Assembly (NCBI GenBank): GCA_964457945.1
Contig: CAYWFX010000011.1
Location: 11,207-75,206, forward strand
Direction: 5' to 3'
DNA: 64,000 nucleotides
Origin: PHAA01 sp964457945
Lineage (GTDB): Bacteria > Bacillota > Syntrophomonadia > Syntrophomonadales > Syntrophomonadaceae
Of the stretch, positions 54,554 to 61,194 are shown one piece after another. Position 1 is the first letter of the stretch, and every line of letters starts with the position of its first letter. The notes below the pieces were generated by a model. It was not told the DNA's origin. It saw only the letters and a list, made by a program, of their open reading frames with translations, and did not search any database. The position numbers and the translations under genes were made by a program.

Positions 54554-55855
54554 TTAGTTCCCTCCTTTCGCAGTAGTGAACACCCAGTCAAAGCTTTCAT
54601 TCCACACTATGTTGTTGGCCGTGGCTGTCAGAGCTTTATAGAAGAATACTACCTGATACTGGGTGTCAGCCTTTAAGCTCGCTTGGATGGTGACGGTGCT
54701 GCCGCTAACACTGGAGGAACTGTCAATCGGTGTACCCGTCGCTTTTTCGTAAACCTGAATATAATGCTTGTTGGCAATAGTAACAACCTGGTTCAAAGTT
54801 ACCGATATAGGGTTATTAATGCTCACACTGCTTGCATTTGCCAGGGGTACCATGGTGCTTGGGCTGATTACCGGAGTGGTTACTGCCACAGGTTCAGAAC
54901 TTGGCCCATAACCAAAAGCATTCCCAGCCTTTACCTTAAAGTAATAGGTTCGACCTCCTAATAAACCGCTGTTGGCCCCGGAAAATGAAGCGGTTACTGT
55001 AGGAGCAAGCGAAGGAATAGGCCATAACTCGTCCGGGTTCGGATCACGCCGGGCAAAGTCATAAGCCTGAATAAATGTTCCATTGGGATCCCAGGAATAT
55101 AAGAGCTGATAGCGGGTGGCTCCTTCTACCTGGTTCCAATTGGCGCTGATCTGAGATGACCCGGATGCAGTTACTTGCAGGCCGGTTGGAGCAGTAGCTG
55201 GTGCATTTCCCAGAGGTTTATTAACTGTTCCGCTAAAGACTTTTCCGTCAGCAGCCTGGATGGTAACAGCTATGTTGTTATTGCTTCCTCCCCCGGCTCC
55301 TCCACTGGATACTGCAGGTTTGTTCATAACCCCAGGAATGGTAATATAGAGCTTGGTTGTGGCAGGGACAGTATTGGCTTTGCCACCCAGTACCAGAGAA
55401 CAGCGTTGATTTAGGGTGTCTGTCGTTGAAGTACTAACCTGGCCGTCCAGGAAGGAAAAGTACTTATCACTGGCGTATACCTTGTACTGAACATTGGCCA
55501 GAGTGCAACCGGGGTCTTCATTCTCGATATCATTACAGATAAGACTGGAGTTTTTGGGGAAATCCACCATTACTGTGGCTCCCGCTGAAAACTTAATATC
55601 TTCAGCAGCAGTAACAGCAAAAATATATCGTGATTCTTCCCCATATACCAGGCTGGTAACGGTTACATCAGCAGCATTGATGGTCAACGAATATACCAAG
55701 CTGCTAACGGTTGCATTGCCAGCACCACCACCACCACCAGCTATGGCAGGGAGAGGATTTATTCCAGACATAAAGCCGGCCAGTAACAATAATAAAGCCA
55801 GATATACTGTATGACGAGGTATTCTATTTTTATACAAAATTACACATCCCTTCAC
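54554..55855 (-). CDS. Secreted protein with FN3 and C-terminal Ig-like domain
   Basis: Up to 433 residues; the start is uncertain because GTG at 55855 and TTG at 55837 are both possible. Signal peptide ends near PAIA. An N-terminal beta domain has three Cys (SLICNDI, PGCTLANV, QRCSLVL). A Gly-rich linker leads to FN3 (GLQVTASGSSQISANWNQVEGATRYQLLY), then a Big_5-like domain (SVSINNPISVTLNQVV). There is no anchor. It is translated 1-2 bases ahead of the diheme SLH protein, so the two are probably partners. Confidence 0.78.
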   Translation of the reverse strand: MKGCVILYKNRIPRHTVYLALLLLLAGFMSGINPLPAIAGGGGGAGNATVSSLVYSLTINAADVTVTSLVYGEESRYIFAVTAAEDIKFSAGATVMVDFPKNSSLICNDIENEDPGCTLANVQYKVYASDKYFSFLDGQVSTSTTDTLNQRCSLVLGGKANTVPATTKLYITIPGVMNKPAVSSGGAGGGSNNNIAVTIQAADGKVFSGTVNKPLGNAPATAPTGLQVTASGSSQISANWNQVEGATRYQLLYSWDPNGTFIQAYDFARRDPNPDELWPIPSLAPTVTASFSGANSGLLGGRTYYFKVKAGNAFGYGPSSEPVAVTTPVISPSTMVPLANASSVSINNPISVTLNQVVTIANKHYIQVYEKATGTPIDSSSSVSGSTVTIQASLKADTQYQVVFFYKALTATANNIVWNESFDWVFTTAKGGN

Positions 55856-56054
55856 AATCTTTTCCCTTCATAATATATAACAGTAATACTAGCCCCTCAC
55901 TCCTTTCTTCCTGTTAACCACGAATATAAAGTGATTAACAGTAATATACAAGTAATAAGGTAAGCTACACCCCCTTTTCATCAACTTTTACCGGTGAGCC
56001 CATAATCACAACACCTGGCTTTTCTTGCTCACCAATTGAATATTATCAACCCTA

Positions 56055-56843
56055 CTACAGATAGCTGTGTAGGCCAGACATCAAGTAAGTTACTCCCAGC
56101 AAGGTAAATACCACCGCTATAAAACCTCCCACTGCGATCCACGCCCGGACCCGGATACTCCAACTTGGATACCGCCAGGAGTGCAACAGGATAGTATAGA
56201 CCAACCATGTAATCAAGGCCCATGTTTCCTTGGGATCCCAGCTCCACCATGTACCCCATGCCTGTTCGGCCCAAACTGCACCAGTTAGCAAAACCAGGGT
56301 CATAAAAGCAAAGCCCCATTTCGCGCAGCTAAATAATTGTTTTTCTGCATAGGATGGGGTGGAAATGTGTTTTCGGTTTTTTGCCTGTAAAAGTAACATT
56401 ACGGCCATAACAAATGAGAATGTAAAGAAGCTATAAGCTAAAATGGCACATATAACATGGAACTGTAACCAGGGACTTTGGAGGGCTGGAACCAGTGGCT
56501 GAGCTTTTTGATAAAATACTAGTGCATAGCCAAGTAAAATAAGTATTACTATTAATGCAGGTAGTCCGTAGATGGTGCCTCCTTTTTTCCGATAAACCAG
56601 CAAGTATACACCGGCCACTAACCACGATAAGAGGATAATAAATTCACACAGGTTACTAAATGGCAATTGTCGCCCTGCTATAGTGCGAACCACCAAACCT
56701 ATGGTTTGTAAGATAAAACCACAGCCTATTAGGCAATTAAATGTCCGAGTTAAAAAGCCAACTTCAAACCAGAAGATCGCCAGCCCATTCACTGTAGCCA
56801 GTAAATAAACAGCGTAACCCAGGAAAAAGAGGTTAAGATCCAT
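56055..56843 (-). CDS. ccsA: Cytochrome c biogenesis protein CcsA/ResC
   Basis: 262 residues, about eight membrane helices. The haem-handling WWD motif is intact: WGTWWSWDPKETWALITWL. It delivers haem for attachment to CxxCH apocytochromes (System II) outside the membrane. Its start overlaps the ResB-like gene by 11 bases. The client is most likely the diheme protein two genes downstream. It is in the riboswitch copy 5 operon. Confidence 0.92.
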   Translation of the reverse strand: MDLNLFFLGYAVYLLATVNGLAIFWFEVGFLTRTFNCLIGCGFILQTIGLVVRTIAGRQLPFSNLCEFIILLSWLVAGVYLLVYRKKGGTIYGLPALIVILILLGYALVFYQKAQPLVPALQSPWLQFHVICAILAYSFFTFSFVMAVMLLLQAKNRKHISTPSYAEKQLFSCAKWGFAFMTLVLLTGAVWAEQAWGTWWSWDPKETWALITWLVYTILLHSWRYPSWSIRVRAWIAVGGFIAVVFTLLGVTYLMSGLHSYL

Positions 56844-57486
56844 TTTTAGGCCTCCTTAACGGAATGCTAAGTGCGCCGCCTACTAAAAGTAATGCTCCCA
56901 TTAGCAGCAATGGCGTGGGTCCTGCCTTTTTAATTTTCAGCCCACAAATAGTATCCTGCTGGTCCGATCGGAAACTGGATTGGTAAACCTTCAAGCCTAG
57001 ATAGTTGGCGGGATGATTAACATATATCAGTTCCTGGTGGTCTTTATTGTCGGCTGTAAATGCTATTCTGCTGTTATATTGCTTCACCTCTCCCCCTGGA
57101 TAATAGTCAACCCCAGTTTCTATCAGGTGCAAATTTCCTTTGACTCCATAAGAGCTCAAATCAATACTATCGCCTGCGCGCATTTCAACATATGATGCCT
57201 CCTGAAATTGGTTTAACCCTAGAGCGATTAACAGAAGCAATGTACCTACATGCAGGGATATGGTTCCTAGACCTACAAGGGCACTGCGTTTAATAAATTT
57301 TTTCGCATTATATGACACGCAGATAAACAGGTTTAAGCCTAGAAATGCTATTACAATTGTTTGTACTAGCTTGCTGGCAGATGCCGGCATATAGATAGTA
57401 ATTGCCAGGCAGCAAGATCCCAGAGCCATTATTGCGATACTGACTGGCATGGATATAAAACTACGTATAATCCTTTCAACGGTCAA
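56833..57486 (-). CDS. Short ResB/CcsB-like cytochrome c biogenesis protein
   Basis: 217 residues, about half the usual ResB length. Membrane helices lie near 15-35, 40-60 and 70-90, with a soluble external domain between about 95 and 185 (GVKGNLHLIETGVDYYPGGEVKQYNS, NHPANYLGLKVYQSSF) and a final helix. The NxPxxYxGLxxYQSSF-type segment is the ResB hallmark. Short ResB forms are known in Clostridia and delta-proteobacteria. It is the first gene behind riboswitch copy 5, 94 bases after the leader. Confidence 0.85.
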   Translation of the reverse strand: MTVERIIRSFISMPVSIAIMALGSCCLAITIYMPASASKLVQTIVIAFLGLNLFICVSYNAKKFIKRSALVGLGTISLHVGTLLLLIALGLNQFQEASYVEMRAGDSIDLSSYGVKGNLHLIETGVDYYPGGEVKQYNSRIAFTADNKDHQELIYVNHPANYLGLKVYQSSFRSDQQDTICGLKIKKAGPTPLLLMGALLLVGGALSIPLRRPKNGS

Positions 57487-57579
57487 ATAAATCAGCTCTC
57501 TCCACGCTAAATTTTTTCAAAACTAAGCCATACCGAGTTTCCCTCTCCATAAGTTTTCTATAAATACTCCCTAAAACTA

Positions 57580-57797
57580 CAAAAAGCCCGGCAGAAAGAA
57601 GTGCCGGGCAAAGATAACTACCTAACTAGTCACCAAGAACCAAATAATTAAAAAAGGCGAACCGCAAAAGCAGTCCGCCCGTTATTTGGCCGAATTTAGC
57701 TTCTCCTTTCCACATTGGGAGGTATATCGGTTTCCCGACATACCCTAAAGGTCTGAAAACCCTGGTTTTTAACTTTAGGTTCACAGGCTCGGAGCAT
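57580..57797 (-). ncRNA. Moco-family riboswitch copy 5
   Basis: The best-preserved copy. The core has GCTCCGAGCC, AACCTAAAG, TCAGACC, TCGGGAAACCGA, ACCTCCCAATGTGGAAAGGAG and AAGCTAAATTCGG. Hairpin 1 is a 10-bp stem (GGCGGACTGC / GCGGTTCGCC, TTTT loop) followed by T6. The middle hairpin is GGTGACT / AGTTATC. Terminator 2 has perfect GCCCGGCA / TGCCGGGC arms and T5. It precedes the ResB-CcsA-FN3-diheme SLH operon. Confidence 0.83.
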
Positions 57798-57822
57798 TAT
57801 TAAATTGGTTATTGTATACCCG

Positions 57823-57848
57823 TTCGACATAATAACATAATTTCCTGC
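57823..57848 (-). promoter_or_regulatory. Shared promoter/operator element upstream of riboswitch copy 5
   Basis: GCAGGAAAT, 11 bases, GTCGAACGG on the minus strand. A TATACAAT box lies a few bases further downstream, so a sigma-A reading is also possible. Confidence 0.55.
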
Positions 57849-57943
57849 AATTCCCTAAATATTTCTATACTTTAACTAGCATAGTTTACTTTGTTATAGT
57901 AGCAAGTCCTGTACCCCCACCATCTTTAAACACAAAGGATAAC

Positions 57944-57968
57944 AAAAAGGCTGAGAAGGCCTTTTTTT
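57944..57968 (-). terminator. Terminator after the glycosyltransferase pair
   Basis: AAAGGC / GCCTTT stem with flanking A and T runs, directly past the 57973 stop; on the minus strand it ends in five T. Confidence 0.75.
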
Positions 57969-57972
57969 GTAT

Positions 57973-59076
57973 CTACTTTATATAATCTGTCAAACTAATG
58001 CTATTCTCAATAATTTCTAAATTGCTTTTTAAGCGCTCGTCATTGGGAGACATTTCCAAGGCGATCTTAACCCATTCGTAAGATCTATCAAGCATGCCCA
58101 ACTCGTAGCAGCTTAAAGCTCCCAGATCATAGATAGTTGCGTCCCAAGCGAAAGCTTCATTGATATAACTATCCGGCCTTTCTGTTATCATTAATGCTTC
58201 CTCTGTCATATGATAGACGGTCGGCCAATCCTGCTCTATATACGCCAGCTTAGCCAACTCCACATACGGCTCCCGCAAATACGGAGCTTCAGCAATAGCT
58301 CTATACAGCCATCTGGTAGCTTCACCGAAATCACCTTGTTCTTTATAAGCGGCGGCGATATATCTCATAGATGCAGAGCGCTCATCTTGCCACTCGGCTT
58401 CCGGCATCTCCAAATGTTTTTTAAGAGTATCTATACATTTATCCCACATACCGTAAAACATGTACTCTCGGCCCAGATAATGCATATTACGATCATCATT
58501 CGGATCTTCCTTAACGGACATTTCCAGTAACGGCAGATAATTACCTCTGGATTTGGCAGAATCAGGATAGTGATTCAGTTGAATGGTTGCTTCCCAGGCA
58601 TAAATATCTGGCTCTAATCCATAATATGCCAATATTTCGTGGACAGGATGAGTCCATCTGAAGCCATGCCGACGATGGATTTTTTCATACCAGAAGGTAA
58701 CTCCTCTGGATCCATCCGGATTAAAACTCCAGGTGTACATATATTTTAATCTGGTGGTTTGCTGTGTCCACACTGCTTCCAGTTTATTCCTCCAACCAGG
58801 TTCCAATATTTCATCCAAGTCGGTGCAAACACATACATCAATATCCCCTGGAACAAAATTCAAGGATATATTTCTCGCCACATCGAATCTCCATGGATCG
58901 ACATGTACAATGTAAACAGCTGCGCCTCTGGCAGTTAATTTTGCAACTGTGTTATCAGTTGAACCGGTATCAGTAACGATAACCATATCAGCTTCCTGCA
59001 TGGAATCCATCCAACCATCCACAAATTGCTCTTCGTTTTTGCATATGGCGTAAACAGCAATTTTTAATTTACTCAA
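57973..59076 (-). CDS. Family 2 glycosyltransferase with TPR-like C-terminus (second copy)
   Basis: About 367 residues from a TTG at 59076, with GGGGAG 5 bases upstream, overlapping the previous stop by 8 bases; longer in-frame starts would run deep into that gene. The GT-A domain shows IAVYAICKNEEQFVDGWMDS, VTDTGSTDNTV and DVCVCTDLDEIL (DxD-type metal site). The C-terminal half (about 215-360) has TPR-like helices (YRAIAEAPYLREPYVELAKL). Such enzymes often glycosylate surface or spore proteins. The collagen-like spore protein upstream is a candidate substrate; this is inferred. Confidence 0.83.
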   Translation of the reverse strand: MSKLKIAVYAICKNEEQFVDGWMDSMQEADMVIVTDTGSTDNTVAKLTARGAAVYIVHVDPWRFDVARNISLNFVPGDIDVCVCTDLDEILEPGWRNKLEAVWTQQTTRLKYMYTWSFNPDGSRGVTFWYEKIHRRHGFRWTHPVHEILAYYGLEPDIYAWEATIQLNHYPDSAKSRGNYLPLLEMSVKEDPNDDRNMHYLGREYMFYGMWDKCIDTLKKHLEMPEAEWQDERSASMRYIAAAYKEQGDFGEATRWLYRAIAEAPYLREPYVELAKLAYIEQDWPTVYHMTEEALMITERPDSYINEAFAWDATIYDLGALSCYELGMLDRSYEWVKIALEMSPNDERLKSNLEIIENSISLTDYIK

Positions 59077-60121
59077 CTTTACTCCCCTTTTTCTTAGCAA
59101 GTTCCAAAAGTTTAAAACCCCATTCATCAAATTCAGTATTCCAGGCTGCTGGATCATAATGGTAATCGATAATTTTATCTACAATCTTTTCACTTTGTTT
59201 AAAATAGAAATAAGCTTCAACATTTCTGCCCAATTCATATAAATACCGAGCTTTTTCAAAATATGGCTCCCTGCGATACTGCATATGTGAAATAGCATTA
59301 TCTAAACTTAACAGAGCTAAATCCACTTGATGGTTAGCTTTGTAAACAAAGTATTTCATTTTATTAAGGTAGGATTTATCACTATCCTGGAGACCTAATG
59401 CTTTATCAAGAGCATTCAGCGCCTCTTCATATCTTTCAACTGCTAAGTATTCTGTGGCAAGAAAAGACCATGATTTCCAGATATCTTTCCTTTCTTGCAC
59501 GGATTGTTCCAAAAGGGGAAGATAACTTGAACGGATTTTATTTTGATCCGGTTTATGGTATACCCAAAAATCGGGCAGCCATTTTACTTTTTCTTCCCCG
59601 GTATATTCCAATATCTCATGAACCGGAAGTTTCCAGGTATACCCGGTTCGGGCATGGATTCGTTCATGCCAATGTTCGGATTCGCTTTCGTCAGCCCAGA
59701 AGGTTTTGAATTTGTGGTAATACCTTGTATACTCTGATTCCCAATGGTCAGATAAGTACTGTTTCCATCCGTCCATCGGATACTCGTCCATATCTAAAGA
59801 AATACAAATGTCGATATCGGGATTGACCAAGGAAAGGCAGGTATTGCGGGCATCGTCAAAACGCCAGGGGGAAACGCATATGGAATAGACTTTTATATTT
59901 ATTTGCGGAAAGGTATTTTTATATTGGTTTATAATTTCAGTGGTCTTATCTTCCGATCCGGTATCGCATAAGATGATCTCATCGGCGTCTTGGACGGAGT
60001 CCAAAAACCTTTGTATAAATTGTTGTTCGTTCTTATAAATTGCGTACACCGCGATAGAAGGTAATTTGGCTTCAAATAAATTATCAATCCTCAATTGCTC
60101 CTCTTTCGGACTGTATGGCAT
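59069..60121 (-). CDS. Family 2 glycosyltransferase with TPR-like C-terminus (first copy)
   Basis: About 350 residues from the ATG at 60121 (GGGAGAG upstream), preferred over an in-frame start at 60175. GT-A motifs are IAVYAIYKNEQQFIQRFLDS, LCDTGSEDKTTEI and DICISLDMDEYPMDGW. The C-terminal half has repeated helical pairs. It is a paralogue of the next gene and overlaps it, indicating translational coupling. The sugar and the acceptor are unknown. Confidence 0.83.
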   Translation of the reverse strand: MPYSPKEEQLRIDNLFEAKLPSIAVYAIYKNEQQFIQRFLDSVQDADEIILCDTGSEDKTTEIINQYKNTFPQINIKVYSICVSPWRFDDARNTCLSLVNPDIDICISLDMDEYPMDGWKQYLSDHWESEYTRYYHKFKTFWADESESEHWHERIHARTGYTWKLPVHEILEYTGEEKVKWLPDFWVYHKPDQNKIRSSYLPLLEQSVQERKDIWKSWSFLATEYLAVERYEEALNALDKALGLQDSDKSYLNKMKYFVYKANHQVDLALLSLDNAISHMQYRREPYFEKARYLYELGRNVEAYFYFKQSEKIVDKIIDYHYDPAAWNTEFDEWGFKLLELAKKKGSKVE

Positions 60122-60201
60122 ATACTCTCTCCCTTTAAGGTATGGCGACGGACCTTCTGCTTGCAGTAAGTTCACGTCCCCGTAAATGAAATTGTATATA
60201 C

Positions 60202-60245
60202 ATAGAACATTGACAGAGACGTTTAGATCTCTGTCAATGTTCTAT
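60202..60245. other. Perfect 18-bp inverted repeat
   Basis: ATAGAACATTGACAGAGA and its exact complement are separated by 8 bases, between the collagen-like gene and the glycosyltransferase gene. No T run follows on either strand, so it may be an mRNA end stabiliser, a poor terminator, or a mobile-element footprint. Confidence 0.6.
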
Positions 60246-60318
60246 AACGGGTCTCACTAATCCAAGCTCACCTTAATGAAGTTGATTATAAAGTTCGAAT
60301 TCAAATAGTAATACAGTA

Positions 60319-60954
60319 TTAGGCGTCAACTTTGTACATTAATAATGATGCAGAAATGGTAGGTGTTGTCCGTAGTACAGCAGGATCAGGCAAAGTTGCC
60401 ACGTTGCGGATGGTTACAACATCATTGGCATTAAGAACCAGTGAAGAAAGCATCGTTATGCTCTGTCCTGCAGCGTTAAACTCGGCTCTATTTGAACCAT
60501 TAACAAATATTGCCCAGTCCTGGGGATTATTGTTTGAAGTATTGATTCCTACTGCAATATTATAGGTGCCTGTTAAAAGAACAGTAATAGATGCAGTTCC
60601 AACACTATGAATAATATTTTGTAAAGGACCATTATTGCCCCAAGCTATATCTGAACCTTGAGGTATTGATTGGGTACCTATCTGGAATACATTACCGAAG
60701 GCACGCAAACCTTGGGTACCAGCGCCTGAAGGCCCAGTTGGTCCTGTCGGTCCGGTTGGTCCGGTGCCGCTGCCACCAGGTCCTGTTGGTCCGGTTGGTC
60801 CTATAAAACCTCGGGGACCAGTAGGTCCAGTAGGTCCACTACCAGAACCAGAAGGTCCTGTTGGTCCTGTGAATCCTCTAAAGCCCCTAAAGCCGCGGGG
60901 GCCTCGAGGTCCAGTAGGTCCGGTTGGCCCTCGTTTTTTATGATGATGACACAT
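60319..60954 (-). CDS. Collagen-like BclA-type spore surface protein
   Basis: About 211 residues from the ATG at 60954 (GGGAG 8 bases upstream). A short N-terminus (MCHHHKKR) is followed by about 75 residues of Gly-X-Y triplets, mostly GPTGPTGPR and GFRGFRGFT, the usual substrate of Thr-linked glycosylation on exosporium fibres. A C-terminal TNF/C1q-like beta domain (about 80-211, FQIGTQSIPQGSDIAWGNNG, TGTYNIAVGI) should trimerise. Two glycosyltransferase genes follow on the same strand. Spore surface location is from the family. Confidence 0.88.
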   Translation of the reverse strand: MCHHHKKRGPTGPTGPRGPRGFRGFRGFTGPTGPSGSGSGPTGPTGPRGFIGPTGPTGPGGSGTGPTGPTGPTGPSGAGTQGLRAFGNVFQIGTQSIPQGSDIAWGNNGPLQNIIHSVGTASITVLLTGTYNIAVGINTSNNNPQDWAIFVNGSNRAEFNAAGQSITMLSSLVLNANDVVTIRNVATLPDPAVLRTTPTISASLLMYKVDA

Positions 60955-61121
60955 AAAGCCACTCCCTTTCATTTAGTAACAAATACAATATTTGTTCTTT
61001 TATAGGCTATGCCGACGCACACAGAAAGGAAGCTTGGCCCAAACTATTTTTCTCTTTTGGAGGTAATGCATAAGCTCTTAAATTTCATGGTATGCTTTTA
61101 TAAAGTAATGGAAGCCCGAAT

Positions 61122-61162
61122 AAATAAAACTCCCCCACATATGATACTAAATGCGAGGGAGT
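61122..61162 (-). terminator. Terminator after the Big_2/SLH gene
   Basis: ACTCCC..CGCAT / ATGTG..GGGAGT stem followed by TTTATTTATT on the minus strand, about 30 bases past the 61195 stop. Confidence 0.75.
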
Positions 61163-61194
61163 CAAAGAGATTTATTCTGTTTCTTATATGATTG

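Noticed and set aside
15752..57797. Cobalamin riboswitches upstream of BtuCD-like transporters
   Set aside because: The leaders lack the conserved B12 box and GCCACTG-type core, while the GGAAAC, CCTCCCA and GTGGAAAGGAG elements are common to all copies and fit the Moco motif better.
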